Counted from the stretch's first letter, positions 24,674-34,683 are shown. The stretch is DNA of 53,333 nucleotides from Bacteroidales bacterium (GCA_003249955.1 QKHS01000038.1:1-53333); one strand, 5' to 3'. Notes: generated by a model not told the origin, from the letters alone. Numbers and translations: made by a program.

Positions 24674-26788
24674 ATGAAAATCAAAATATTTTTCGCATTA
24701 TTTTGTCTGGCAGTATTATTCGGATTAACAACTGAATTGTATGCGCAGGTGCCTGTAGAGATAAACAAAAAAGAATTTAAACAATCCAAGAACGGATACA
24801 AAGATGCAATGACATCAGTTAAGTATGCCGATACTTATTATGCAATGGGTCAGCCGGGTGCTTACAGAATGGCATTGGTTGAATATCTTAAAGCATATGA
24901 ATACAATCAGCACAATGCTGAGTTAAACTATAAAATCGGGGCATGTTATCTGTATTCTACAGAAAAACCAAAAGCAATTGATTTTTTGCAAAAAGCTTAT
25001 AAAGCAAAACCCGGAGTAGCATCGGATATTTATTTCCTGTTGGGGTGGTCGCTACAACTCAATTATGAATTTGACGAAGCCATTAAGTACTATCGTAATT
25101 TTCAGAATGAGCAGGGCGTTGCAGATACTAAAAAAAGCAAAGGTAAAGGTGAAGTGATTACTCATGATGTTGACAAAAGAATACGGGAGTGCGAAACAGG
25201 AAAAAAATTGCTGGAAAATCCTATAAGAGTATTTATAGATAATCTCGGGCCTACAGTAAATTCAAAATACCCGGACTATGGACCGGTAATTACAACAGAC
25301 CAGTCTGTACTTGTTTTTACCTCAAGACGTGAGGGAAGTACGGGTGAAGAATTAGACCCAAACGACCTGTTGTATTACGAAGATTTATATGTTTCATATA
25401 ATGAAGAAAAAACAGGGTGGTCTCAGGCTATAAATATGAGAAGTCTTAATACGGAAGGGCATGATGCTTCGGTAGGATTGTCTCCCGACGGACAAATATT
25501 ATATACATACAAAGGCGATCCCGACGGTACTTTATTTGAAAGCTTCCTGAAAGGCGATAACTGGTCAAAACCTAAGGAACTGAACAATAATATAAATACC
25601 AAGCAGCAGGAAACTTCAGCATCTATTTCATACGATGGAAATAAACTTTATTTCGTAAGTGACAGACCCAAAGATGATGATGGTAATCCTAATCTCGGAG
25701 GCAAAGATATTTTTGTTTGCGAGAAACAGAAGAACGGTAACTGGGGACCTGCAAAAAATTTAGGAGCTCCGATCAATACAAAGTATGACGAAGAAGGTGT
25801 TTTTATGCATCCTGACGGCGTAACTATGTATTTCTGTTCAAAACGTGATGGCGGAATGGGCGGTTATGATATCTTCTATAGCGAATCGGACGGTGCCGGT
25901 AACTGGTCAGAACCTGTAAATATAGGATATCCGGTAAATACCCCTGATGACGATGTCTTTTTTGTAGTTGCAGGTAATGCAAGATACGCTTTCTATTCAA
26001 GTGCACGTGAAGGTGGTTACGGATTACAGGATATTTACAGAATTACTTTCCTCGGGCCGGAGAAAATGATGGTTATGGGAACGGAAGATATTCTTATTGC
26101 CAGTTCAAATGCTACAATTCAGCAAAAAGTAGAACAGGAAGTCGTAGAAGTTAAAAAAGTTCGTCTTACTATCATGAAAGGAACTATAACCGATGCTCTT
26201 AGCGGAATTCCGGTTGAAGCAACTATAGAAATTGTTGACAATGAAAAGAATGAATTGATTACAACCCTTACATCAAATTCAAAAACAGGTAAATATCTTG
26301 TCAGTCTGCCTTCAGGTAAAAACTATGGAATTGCTGTAAAAGCAGACGGATATTTGTTCTATTCGGAGAATATTGATATCCCGGAAGCAACAGCATATCA
26401 GGAAGTAACAAAAGATATTGTTTTAAGCAAAGTCGGTATTGGCTCAAAAATTGTTCTTAAAAATATTTTCTTCGATTACGGAAAAGAAACTTTGAGAGAA
26501 ACCTCGTATCCTGAGTTGGATCGTTTGGTTGCACTTTTAAATTCATATCCTAATATGACAATAGAAATAGGCGGACATACAGATAATTACGGCAGCCTTA
26601 AGTTAAATACCGATTTGTCAGAAGCACGTGCAAAATCTGTTGTTGATTATCTTGTGGAAAAAGGTATAAGCAAAACAAGAATGACATACAAAGGATATGC
26701 TTATTTGCAGCCTATTGCAACTAATGACACTGACGAAGGCCGTCAGCAAAACAGACGTGTTGAATTTAAAGTAATCAGTATCAAATAA
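24674..26788 (+). CDS. PorE-like OmpA protein (TPR, propeller, CRD, OmpA)
   Basis: 704 residues with a signal peptide ending in LYAQ. Domain order: TPR-like helices (~30-170), PD40/WD40-like propeller (~200-470; repeated DGxxxYF.SxR and GGYDIFYSE motifs), a carboxypeptidase-regulatory-like beta-domain (~497-585; GTITDALSGIPVEATIEIVD, SGKNYGIAVKADGY) and a C-terminal OmpA peptidoglycan-binding domain (~595-704; IFFDYGKETLRE, GGHTDNYGS, LSEARAKSVVDYLV). This is the layout of PorE, the protein that ties the T9SS to the cell wall. I chose ATG 24674 because it starts the signal peptide. Many Bacteroidota have several such proteins with other roles, so a T9SS role is inference. Confidence 0.85.
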   Translation: MKIKIFFALFCLAVLFGLTTELYAQVPVEINKKEFKQSKNGYKDAMTSVKYADTYYAMGQPGAYRMALVEYLKAYEYNQHNAELNYKIGACYLYSTEKPKAIDFLQKAYKAKPGVASDIYFLLGWSLQLNYEFDEAIKYYRNFQNEQGVADTKKSKGKGEVITHDVDKRIRECETGKKLLENPIRVFIDNLGPTVNSKYPDYGPVITTDQSVLVFTSRREGSTGEELDPNDLLYYEDLYVSYNEEKTGWSQAINMRSLNTEGHDASVGLSPDGQILYTYKGDPDGTLFESFLKGDNWSKPKELNNNINTKQQETSASISYDGNKLYFVSDRPKDDDGNPNLGGKDIFVCEKQKNGNWGPAKNLGAPINTKYDEEGVFMHPDGVTMYFCSKRDGGMGGYDIFYSESDGAGNWSEPVNIGYPVNTPDDDVFFVVAGNARYAFYSSAREGGYGLQDIYRITFLGPEKMMVMGTEDILIASSNATIQQKVEQEVVEVKKVRLTIMKGTITDALSGIPVEATIEIVDNEKNELITTLTSNSKTGKYLVSLPSGKNYGIAVKADGYLFYSENIDIPEATAYQEVTKDIVLSKVGIGSKIVLKNIFFDYGKETLRETSYPELDRLVALLNSYPNMTIEIGGHTDNYGSLKLNTDLSEARAKSVVDYLVEKGISKTRMTYKGYAYLQPIATNDTDEGRQQNRRVEFKVISIK

Positions 26789-26798
26789 TTATATTGTT

Positions 26799-28778
26799 AT
26801 GAGAAAATTATCAGCATTTTTTATCGCTTTTTTTGTTGTTTGTTCACTTATTGCACAGGTAGATGTGAAATTCACAGGGTCGAACTTTCCCGGAAAATCA
26901 GAACAGCTTTCAATAGCAAAAAAACAGATAAAAAACGCTGATATATTTGTTTTCACAGAAAACAAAATTGAGCAGGGACTGGAACTTTATCTTAAAGCAT
27001 TTGAATTTAATCCTGATAACTCAGAACTGAATTTTAAAATAGGATATTGCTATTTCAATTCGATACACAAGGACAAATCTCTTGAATATTTTGAAAAAGC
27101 ATATCTGCTTAACCCTAAAGCCGATAAAAAAATTACCTATTATTTAGGCCGTGGATATCATTTAAACTATATGTTTGACAAGGCTATTGATTTCTACAAT
27201 CAATATTTAAATCTGATTAATAACAAAGATGAAATTGCAGAAATAAGCAAGCTTATTACAGAATGCCGCAACGGTAAGGATCTGCTTAAAGATACAGTTA
27301 ATGTGGAAATTGTTAATCTGGGAGAAAATATAAATTCTGAATATCGTGATTATGGCCCTATGGTTACCTCTGATGGTTCTAAACTTTATTTTACCACGAG
27401 AAGGAAAGGAACGACAGGAGGGCAGATGGACACAGACGGAATGTATTTCGAAGATATATATGTAGCAACCAAAACAGATAACGGCTGGACAAAAGCCAAA
27501 AGTGTGGGTAGTCCGCTTAACACCAAGACACACGATGGAATTGTAGGGTTGTCACTTGACGGACAGCAGTTATATGTATTTGTTCCTGAGAACGGCGGGG
27601 ACATTTATGTGTCCGATCTTCGGGGAAGTCGTTGGTCCAAACCTGTTAATCTTTCGGATAACATTAATAGTGCATACCGGGAGTCAAAGGTTTGTCTGTC
27701 TTACGACAATAAAACACTGTATTTTATTTCCGAAGATCCATCCATATCTATCGGAGGCAGAGATATTTTTTATTCAAATCTCGATCATAACGGAAACTGG
27801 AGTCCTCCTACCAATATAGGGCCTGTTATAAATACTCCGTATGACGAAGCAGATGTTTTTATGCACCCCGATGGCCGAACAATGTATTTTAGTTCAAAAG
27901 GGCATAATACTATGGGAGGCTACGACATTTTTAAAACAACAAAAAAGGCTGATGGACAGTGGTCAACGCCTGTAAACCTGGGATATCCCATTAACACAAC
28001 TCAGGATGATGTGTTTTTTATAACTACCGCGAGCGGGAAAACTGCTTATTTCTCGTCTGTGAGACCCGAAGGTCTGGGATTGCACGATATTTATGAACTC
28101 CGTTTCCCTGCTGATGAAGTTGCTGTTGCAAAACCTGTTGAAGAAAGAGTTCTGGTTACTTTGGTAAAGGGTAGTGTCCGCGATGCTGTTACCACATATC
28201 CTCTGGAGGCAAAAATCGAAATCGTTGATAATAATGCAAATGAAATTGTCTCAACATTTACTACCAATAGCCAAACCGGCGGATATATTTTTAATCTTCC
28301 TTCGGGTAAAAACTATGGGATAAATGTTAGTAAAGACGGATATTTGTTCCATTCCGAAAACTTTAATCTTGCAGATACAGCCGATTATCAGGAAGTTGTT
28401 ATTGACGTTAATCTGCGTAAGATAGAGGTAGGAACTACTGTTGTTCTTAAAAATATCTTTTTTGATTACGATAAGGCAACTCTGCGTCCGGAGTCTTTTG
28501 CCGAGTTAAACAGGGTATTTGAAATTTTAAATAAACAGCCTAAACTTAAAATTGAGATATCAGGCCATACCGATAATAAAGGTGGGCTTGATTACAATAA
28601 ACAATTGTCAAAAGAAAGAGCAAAAACAGTTGTTGACTACCTTATAGAAAAAGGGATTTCTGCTGACAGGTTAACATACGAAGGTTATGCATTCGAGAAA
28701 CCTATTGCACCAAATGACACTGATGAGGGTCGCCAGCTTAACAGAAGGGTAGAGTTTAAAGTTATGAGTAATAATTAG
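26799..28778 (+). CDS. Second PorE-like OmpA protein, tandem paralogue
   Basis: 659 residues, the same four-part layout as the preceding gene and clearly its duplicate: signal peptide (MRKLSAFFIAFFVVCSLIAQ), TPR helices (~40-165), propeller with MGGYDIFKTTKK-type blades, CRD (GSVRDAVTTYPLEAKIEIVD, SGKNYGINVSKDGY) and OmpA domain (IFFDYDKATLRPESFAEL, SGHTDNKGGLDYNKQLSKER). Residues between the domains differ most. It starts 10 bases after the first copy and is followed by a strong terminator. Two neighbouring copies could form a heteromeric anchor or serve different partners. Confidence 0.85.
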   Translation: MRKLSAFFIAFFVVCSLIAQVDVKFTGSNFPGKSEQLSIAKKQIKNADIFVFTENKIEQGLELYLKAFEFNPDNSELNFKIGYCYFNSIHKDKSLEYFEKAYLLNPKADKKITYYLGRGYHLNYMFDKAIDFYNQYLNLINNKDEIAEISKLITECRNGKDLLKDTVNVEIVNLGENINSEYRDYGPMVTSDGSKLYFTTRRKGTTGGQMDTDGMYFEDIYVATKTDNGWTKAKSVGSPLNTKTHDGIVGLSLDGQQLYVFVPENGGDIYVSDLRGSRWSKPVNLSDNINSAYRESKVCLSYDNKTLYFISEDPSISIGGRDIFYSNLDHNGNWSPPTNIGPVINTPYDEADVFMHPDGRTMYFSSKGHNTMGGYDIFKTTKKADGQWSTPVNLGYPINTTQDDVFFITTASGKTAYFSSVRPEGLGLHDIYELRFPADEVAVAKPVEERVLVTLVKGSVRDAVTTYPLEAKIEIVDNNANEIVSTFTTNSQTGGYIFNLPSGKNYGINVSKDGYLFHSENFNLADTADYQEVVIDVNLRKIEVGTTVVLKNIFFDYDKATLRPESFAELNRVFEILNKQPKLKIEISGHTDNKGGLDYNKQLSKERAKTVVDYLIEKGISADRLTYEGYAFEKPIAPNDTDEGRQLNRRVEFKVMSNN

Positions 28779-28795
28779 AAATGATAATAAAGCAT

Positions 28796-28827
28796 AAAAA
28801 AAGCAGGAATTTTCCTGCTTTTTTTAT
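28796..28827. terminator. Strong bidirectional intrinsic terminator
   Basis: A-rich run, then AAGCAGGAA/TTCCTGCTT stem, then a T-run (TTTTTTT). It lies between the convergent PorE-like gene (+) and hutH-family gene (-) and works on paper for both. Confidence 0.85.
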
Positions 28828-28841
28828 GTGCTTTTATTTGA

Positions 28842-30377
28842 CTATTCCAAAGATCCTATTGTTGCTTCAACTTCTTTAAGTATTTCGCATGACCTTACCA
28901 ATTCTTTCATTTTGGTATGATCAGGGTAAAGAGGTCTGTCTATATCAAGGAAGTCAACATGACGGCGAACAACTTCCCATGCTTTGGTGGTACCGTTCCC
29001 GAATTTTTCTATTTCTTCTTTTCTGAAATCCAGAGCCTGAGCAGCAGCCATAAATTCAATTCCCAGAACACCATAGGCATTTTCCAGAATCTGGAAGTTT
29101 TTAATAGCAGTATTCATTCCCATAGAAACAAAATCTTCCTGGTCGGCAGCAGCCGGAATTGACTGAATACATGCAGGAGCGGACAATAGTTTTTGCTCAA
29201 CAATCTGCATATCTGCTGTATATTGGCTTAACATTAAGCCTGAGAACATTCCGGCACCTTTTGTGAGGAATGCAGGTAACCCAACACTTAAAGCAGGGTT
29301 GTTCAATCTGTTTAATCTTCTTTCGGATAAAACCGAAACCATAGTAATTACATAACCGGCCATGTCCATAGGAACAGAAACAGGAGAGCCCTGGAAGTTT
29401 GCACCCGAAAGAGCCAGATCTTTGTCAGGGAAGAAAATAGGATTGTCTCCAACACCGTTAAGTTCGATTTCGACCTGTGATTTTGCATAGGCAAGAGCAT
29501 CATGTGCCGATCCTATTACCTGAGGAGTCGAGCGCATTGAGTAAGCATCCTGAACTTTGCATTTAACCCGTCCTTCTTTAAGGTCGCCGCCGTTAATACA
29601 TTTCTCTATCGCCAGGGCAGATCTTATAGCACCTTTGAATCCACGTACTTCGTGCAGTAAAGCTGTGTAAGGTTTCATGTTTGCACGCAATGCTTCCAAT
29701 GACATGGAAGCTGCAATTTCAGCCTGTTTAAGCCAGTTGTTTGCATCATGAATAAATATTGCGGACATGGCAGTGAGAACATTGGAACCATTGATAGTTC
29801 CCAACCCGTCGCGGGCCATTAATCCGGGAACCGGGATTCCGGCTTTTTCCATAGCTTCTTTTCCGGGAAGAAGTTTCCCGTTAACATATGCTTGTCCTTC
29901 GCCCATTAGCAATAATGCAATCTGTGACATAGGAGCGAGGTCGCCGCAGGCACCTACCGAACCTTTCTGACAAACATAAGGAGTTACACCTTTGTTAAGC
30001 ATTTCAACCAAAGTCAGGGTTATTTCGGGACGAATACCGCTGTTCCCGTGTGCATGAACATTTATACGTCCAAGCATAGCGCCCCGGATATACTCAACAG
30101 GAGCCGGATCGCCAATACCTGCTGCATGATTGTAAACCAGATATTTTTGAAATTCTTTTACCTGTTCATCGTTAAGAACAACCTCGGAAAATTCTCCGAT
30201 ACCGGTATTAACGCCATACATAATTTCGTGAGCGTCAATCTTTTTTTCGAGCATTGCACGACAGGATTTAATTCTTTCCAATGCTTCGGGAGCCAGTTCT
30301 ACTTTACGTCCGAAGCGTGCAACTTCAACTACATTCTCAACGGTAAGTCCGCTGCCTTTGATTACTAATGGATTCAT
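28842..30377 (-). CDS. hutH: Histidine/aromatic amino acid ammonia-lyase family protein with Ala-Cys-Gly triad
   Basis: 511 residues, full-length MIO-dependent lyase. It carries YGVNTGIGEF with the general base Tyr54, NHAAG with His84 (the residue that favours histidine over aromatic substrates in the family), TINGSN, and QDAYSMRSTPQVIG. The triad that cyclises into the MIO cofactor is normally Ala-Ser-Gly; here it is Ala143-Cys144-Gly145 (GSVGACGDLAPM), encoded by GCC TGC GGC. Engineered Ser-to-Cys forms of bacterial histidine ammonia-lyase are reported to remain active, so activity is plausible. No hutU, hutI or formiminotransferase gene lies nearby, so the substrate is not proven by context. 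Gene symbol reflects family, not tested substrate. Confidence 0.85.
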   Translation of the reverse strand: MNPLVIKGSGLTVENVVEVARFGRKVELAPEALERIKSCRAMLEKKIDAHEIMYGVNTGIGEFSEVVLNDEQVKEFQKYLVYNHAAGIGDPAPVEYIRGAMLGRINVHAHGNSGIRPEITLTLVEMLNKGVTPYVCQKGSVGACGDLAPMSQIALLLMGEGQAYVNGKLLPGKEAMEKAGIPVPGLMARDGLGTINGSNVLTAMSAIFIHDANNWLKQAEIAASMSLEALRANMKPYTALLHEVRGFKGAIRSALAIEKCINGGDLKEGRVKCKVQDAYSMRSTPQVIGSAHDALAYAKSQVEIELNGVGDNPIFFPDKDLALSGANFQGSPVSVPMDMAGYVITMVSVLSERRLNRLNNPALSVGLPAFLTKGAGMFSGLMLSQYTADMQIVEQKLLSAPACIQSIPAAADQEDFVSMGMNTAIKNFQILENAYGVLGIEFMAAAQALDFRKEEIEKFGNGTTKAWEVVRRHVDFLDIDRPLYPDHTKMKELVRSCEILKEVEATIGSLE

Positions 30378-30620
30378 AGTTTTGGTTTATATTTGATTGA
30401 ACATGAATTTAACTCTACGAAATTAGGATTATTCGCTGATATGAAAAATGATTTTTGTTAATTGTTTTCAACAGGACGGAAAGCAGGAGTAGCGTGCTCC
30501 TGGTAACAGAAGGTATGCGAAAAAACCTGTGTTTGTAAATAAGTTGCAACATACACGTTAACCAGCCTCTGGTCTTACGTCTGGTTTATAATTTAATCCG
30601 ATAGAAATTGTCTTTGGCTT

Positions 30621-31355
30621 TTATCCAAGTAGTATTTTCATAAGTCCTTCTTTTTTTCTTCTTGAAACGTCAACATGTGAGCCGTCTTCAAGAATAAGGT
30701 AACCTCCTTCGCCCGGGACATATTTTGCTATGTATTTAAGATTTACAAGATGCGATTTGTGTACCCTGTAAAATTTAGATCCGCTGAGAAGTGCTTCGTA
30801 ATCTTTTAATGTCTTCGACACCAGAATTTTTTCTTTACCTGTAAGGTAAAACATGGTGTAATTATTATCAGATTCGCACCTTACAATGTCATTAATTTTT
30901 ACAAAGCGTATTCCGTCAGATGCAGGTAACGCAATTTTTTCCAGACTGTTAATGTTCGAAATAAGAACATCAATTTTACTTTCTACAGTTTCGCCGGGAG
31001 ACATTGCTTTTACTTTTTCGACAGCTTCTATTAACTGATCGGGATCAACAGGTTTTAATATATAGTCAACGGCGCTGAATTTAAATGCTTTAATTGCATA
31101 GTGGTCGAAAGATGTTACAAATATAAGCTTGAAACTTTTTTTTGGTAGCTTTTCAAGCAGGTCGAAACCTGTCCCGTCCTGCATCTGAATATCGAGAAAA
31201 ACCAGATCAGGATTATGCTCTTTTATACATTCTATTCCACTGGCTACAGAATCGGCTTCTCCGGTTACTTCTATTCCGCTGCAATATTTCTCAACAAAAC
31301 TTTTGATGATGTTGCGGCCGTTTGTTTCGTCATCTATTACTACTGTCTTTATCAT
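30621..31355 (-). CDS. LytTR-family response regulator
   Basis: 244 residues. Receiver domain (1-120) with the acidic pair DDE near residues 8-10, phospho-acceptor Asp55 in LVFLDIQMQDG, conserved Thr (VTSFD) and Lys in DYILKPVDP. The C-terminal ~100 residues are a LytTR DNA-binding domain (IRFVKINDIVRCESDNNYT, KILVSKTLKDYEALL, FYRVHKSHLVNLKYI). It starts two bases after the histidine kinase stop codon, so the pair is one operon and surely one signalling system. Targets unknown; LytTR sites upstream of nearby genes were not evident by eye. Confidence 0.93.
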   Translation of the reverse strand: MIKTVVIDDETNGRNIIKSFVEKYCSGIEVTGEADSVASGIECIKEHNPDLVFLDIQMQDGTGFDLLEKLPKKSFKLIFVTSFDHYAIKAFKFSAVDYILKPVDPDQLIEAVEKVKAMSPGETVESKIDVLISNINSLEKIALPASDGIRFVKINDIVRCESDNNYTMFYLTGKEKILVSKTLKDYEALLSGSKFYRVHKSHLVNLKYIAKYVPGEGGYLILEDGSHVDVSRRKKEGLMKILLG

Positions 31356-31357
31356 GG

Positions 31358-33472
31358 TTATTGATTTTGAATGTCAAAATATGGTATTCTTACAATTACT
31401 TTTGTTCCTGCTGCATTATGTTGATTGTCATAAAGATCAATAATTTCGCAGCTTACGCCGGTTTGGGTTTCGGCATTAAGAGCTTCCAGCCTTTCTCTGG
31501 TTAACTGCATGCCTATTGATTTATGTTTCTTACCTTCAGCTTTGTATCTTTCCTTTATTTTTGCAGATGCTTCACGTCCGATTCCGTTGTCGGAAATTTC
31601 ACATATCAGTATCTGATTTTCTTCATCTTCTTTAATATCAATAGTTATTTCTCCGCTGGTCTCTTTATGCATCATTCCATGCAGAATTGCATTTTCCACA
31701 AAAGGTTGAATAAGCATTGGCGGTATTGCAATCAGCTCATCTTCAATGTCATCTGCGACATTAATAGTAAAATCAAATTTATTATTAAATCTTACTTTTT
31801 CAAGATCCAGATAAAGATTAAGTGACAGAACCTCTTCGCATAACGGAATTGTTTGTAGTGTTGAGTTTTCAAGGATCATACGAATAAGTTTGGCAAACTT
31901 GGATAAATACCTTTCTGCCGAGTAAGTGTCGTTAACTGCAATAAAACTCTGTATGGAATTCATAGCATTAAAAATAAAATGAGGATTCATTTGCGAGCGA
32001 AGCAGATTTTTTTCAATTTCCAGAGCTTTCTGTTTAAGGTCTTTTTCTGCACTTATACGTTTGTATTGATATGATTTAAACAATACAAAAATTATAAATA
32101 TGATAAATAAAAATATTGCTGCAAGAATCCATACTAATTGTTCTTTACGTTTTAATTCTTCTTTGTGAACCGCCTGATTTATAATCATCTCGTGATGGCG
32201 GGCAATAGAGTCTTCGGCATGTTTTTTATTAAATTCATACTCAACTTCCATTTTTGTAAATTGCTTGATGATATCATCATTTTTTACCGAATCAAGATAT
32301 TTCTCATTTAAGACCAGCATGTCAAAAGCCTCTTTATAACGATTATGTCTTTCGTAAAATCCGGATAAGAAATCGGTTACATCAACTATAAGGTTCTTAT
32401 AGCCGTTACGCAAAGAAATATCATAAGCTTCAAGTAAATACTTTTCCGACAACGCCGGGTTTTGGTTTAAATCGTAAGCTATTCCAAGGTTTATTGCAGC
32501 AGTTGCAACACCATGATTGTTGTCGGCATCTTTACATATATTGTAAGAATTTGTATGGCATTCGATACTTTTGTCAAATTCCCCCAGATCCTGATAAACA
32601 AGCCCCATGTTATTAAGAGTTGAAGGAATGTTCTGATCATCTCCATATTTTTCTTTGATGTCCAGAGACATGTTAAAATACATAAGAGCATTCTTATAAT
32701 CCTTTAACCTGAAATAAGTTGAACCTATGTTGTTGTAAGAGAAAGATAATAATAACGGGTCGTTAAGGGGTTTTCTTATTTCGAGGGATTCAAACTGCAA
32801 ATCAAGAGCTTCTTTGTGCATATTCTGATCCTGCTTTAACATTGCAAGAAAATCTTTCGAGTATGATAATCCTATGGGGTCGTTCATCTTTTCATATACA
32901 GCCAGTTCTTTGTAGCCATATTCCTGTGCTTTAAGATAGTCGCCCAGATAATAGTAAATATTTGCAATCATACTATAACAACGAAATCCAAGATTGTCAG
33001 GGTCTTCGAGTTCTTTGTAAATATCTTCCAGTTTGGAAGCATATTGTATGGCAAGAGCATATTCTTCAAGATACTGATAATTTATAGCAACGTTATAAAT
33101 GATATTTGCAATTTCGGCTTTGTTTAAAGAGTCGTTTTCCGGGCCATCAATCTCTTCACGTAATTTTAATGCTTTAAAGTTATAAACCTGAGCATTTTTA
33201 TAATCTCCGGTGTAATGATAAGCAACACCCATACGGCGATAAACCTCAGTAAGATTTATTTTGTCATTTTCTTTTGTCGCAATTTTCTCTGCTTCATTCA
33301 AAAGCAATAATGCAGAATCAGGATTATCTGTAATAATCTTTTTTGCGTCAGCAATATATTTTTCGGTTTTTGCTTTTTGCCCGTCTCCTCCTTTTAAGTT
33401 TGGGGCAGTAAAAGCAAAAAGAAAAATAAGAAAAACTGAAATGAGTGATATTGGTTGTTTGGTATTTGGCAT
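31358..33472 (-). CDS. TPR-containing LytS-type sensor histidine kinase
   Basis: 704 residues. N-terminal hydrophobic segment (ISLISVFLIFLFAFTAP) as signal or anchor, then some 350 residues of TPR units in the periplasm (YRRMGVAYHYTGDYKNAQVY, YNNIGSTYFRLKDYKNALMY, LNNMGLVYQDLGEFDKSIEC), a single membrane helix (LVWILAAIFLFIIFIIFVLF), and a His_kinase/HATPase module with the phospho-acceptor in SQMNPHFIFNAMNSIQSF and the ATP-site SDNGIGREA. This design, with TPR sensor and LytTR partner, is common in Bacteroidota. Signal unknown; TPR sensing by protein contact is inference. Confidence 0.93.
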   Translation of the reverse strand: MPNTKQPISLISVFLIFLFAFTAPNLKGGDGQKAKTEKYIADAKKIITDNPDSALLLLNEAEKIATKENDKINLTEVYRRMGVAYHYTGDYKNAQVYNFKALKLREEIDGPENDSLNKAEIANIIYNVAINYQYLEEYALAIQYASKLEDIYKELEDPDNLGFRCYSMIANIYYYLGDYLKAQEYGYKELAVYEKMNDPIGLSYSKDFLAMLKQDQNMHKEALDLQFESLEIRKPLNDPLLLSFSYNNIGSTYFRLKDYKNALMYFNMSLDIKEKYGDDQNIPSTLNNMGLVYQDLGEFDKSIECHTNSYNICKDADNNHGVATAAINLGIAYDLNQNPALSEKYLLEAYDISLRNGYKNLIVDVTDFLSGFYERHNRYKEAFDMLVLNEKYLDSVKNDDIIKQFTKMEVEYEFNKKHAEDSIARHHEMIINQAVHKEELKRKEQLVWILAAIFLFIIFIIFVLFKSYQYKRISAEKDLKQKALEIEKNLLRSQMNPHFIFNAMNSIQSFIAVNDTYSAERYLSKFAKLIRMILENSTLQTIPLCEEVLSLNLYLDLEKVRFNNKFDFTINVADDIEDELIAIPPMLIQPFVENAILHGMMHKETSGEITIDIKEDEENQILICEISDNGIGREASAKIKERYKAEGKKHKSIGMQLTRERLEALNAETQTGVSCEIIDLYDNQHNAAGTKVIVRIPYFDIQNQ

Positions 33473-33612
33473 TTGTCTGAATTTTGATGCTAATATAAAA
33501 ATAATTCCCGAAGATTTGTTAGCAAAAATTACTGAGTGGTTGGTTTGGGTTAGGGAAAGGAAGACTTTGACATGCTAAGTCGGGAAATGGGAACTGTTAT
33601 GCAGCTTTGTTG

Positions 33613-34683
33613 TTATTTAAAAACAAATGAGTTTGGAATTATCCCGACATCAAAAGTATCGGTGCAAACTGCCGATGAGTTAAAGCGATAAACAACGCCT
33701 GATTGCAGATAATCAACAGCATCGGAAACATATAAATCTGAATTTTCGGGATCAAGGCCAATAGCGTAAAAGTTTTTATTGCCTGCTTCAATATAAGCTT
33801 CACTTGGCAGGGTTGTGGCTGTTACAGGAAATCTGTAAATATTACCGTTTATAAAATAAATTGTATCCCCGGTTTTGTTGGTTTTTAAGTCAACCGCTTT
33901 ACTGCCGTTTGTAAATAAAAATGTTTGTTCGGTTTCCAACGATGAACAATCTATTTTTACAATTCCGGCATCACCTGTGTAATCTGAACCTGCATAACCT
34001 CCGTCACATAAAACCCACAATTTTTCGTTTTTGTCAACTACTATTTTACGTGGTTGTTTTAAAACTTCCACAGAATCTTCCAACTCATCAGTAAGGGTGT
34101 TGATAACCAGAATTTTATTGTCGTACGACCATGAATTTACAAACATCTTATTCCCGCTGAACACAATTTGTTCCGACGAATGCCTGTAATATTCATTTGA
34201 ATTGTTGTCAATATTTATGGTTTTTGTTATTGAGTATGTAACGGGATTAACAACATAAATACATTTGGAGTATAAATCTGTGATATATGCCTTGTCCGGG
34301 CTTAAAAACTGCATATATCTCGGAGAAACCAATCCGGTTATTTTGCCTTTGTATTTAAAGGTTTTTGAATCAAGTGCATAAACTTTTCCGCTGTTATTAA
34401 CTACAACCCAGGCTGTGGAATCAATAATAACCATGCTTTGGGCAACATCTCCCAGCGGTATCCCGTTTGCCCTTAAGAATACCGTATTTTCAACAGATTT
34501 TTTGTCTTTATTGTAATAAGACAACGAAGCGTTTCCGTACATAAAGTTCCCTTCACAAACTACAAAAACGCCTTTGTCTCCGGTATCAAATTCCGTTACA
34601 GGACGCATATCGTCTTTCATGCACGAATTCATTGCTATAGCTGAAGCAAGCATTAAAAACAATATGTAAAAACTTTTTTTCAT
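33613..34683 (-). CDS. Surface lipoprotein beta-propeller, BtuG-like (DUF5074/YncE type)
   Basis: 356 residues with a lipoprotein signal (lipobox MNSC, Cys21). The mature part is a run of YncE-like propeller blades (GVFVVCEGNFMYGNASLSYY, GKVYALDSKTFKYKGKITG, AYITDLYSKCIYVVNPVTYS, KLWVLCDGGYAG, DLYVSDAVDYLQSGVVYRF). It resembles the surface propeller BtuG, which binds vitamin B12 very tightly above BtuB in gut Bacteroides. It overlaps the TonB receptor gene by 4 bases, and the operon starts at a cobalamin riboswitch, which strongly supports a B12-binding role. It is the last gene of the operon. Family is solid, B12 binding is inferred from context. Confidence 0.82.
   Translation of the reverse strand: MKKSFYILFLMLASAIAMNSCMKDDMRPVTEFDTGDKGVFVVCEGNFMYGNASLSYYNKDKKSVENTVFLRANGIPLGDVAQSMVIIDSTAWVVVNNSGKVYALDSKTFKYKGKITGLVSPRYMQFLSPDKAYITDLYSKCIYVVNPVTYSITKTINIDNNSNEYYRHSSEQIVFSGNKMFVNSWSYDNKILVINTLTDELEDSVEVLKQPRKIVVDKNEKLWVLCDGGYAGSDYTGDAGIVKIDCSSLETEQTFLFTNGSKAVDLKTNKTGDTIYFINGNIYRFPVTATTLPSEAYIEAGNKNFYAIGLDPENSDLYVSDAVDYLQSGVVYRFNSSAVCTDTFDVGIIPNSFVFK

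Noticed and set aside
30378-30620. Structured RNA in the gap between the lyase and the response regulator
   Set aside because: A short AACCAG/CTGGTT hairpin is present at about 30559-30590, but no known RNA motif, T-run or conserved pattern could be recognised.
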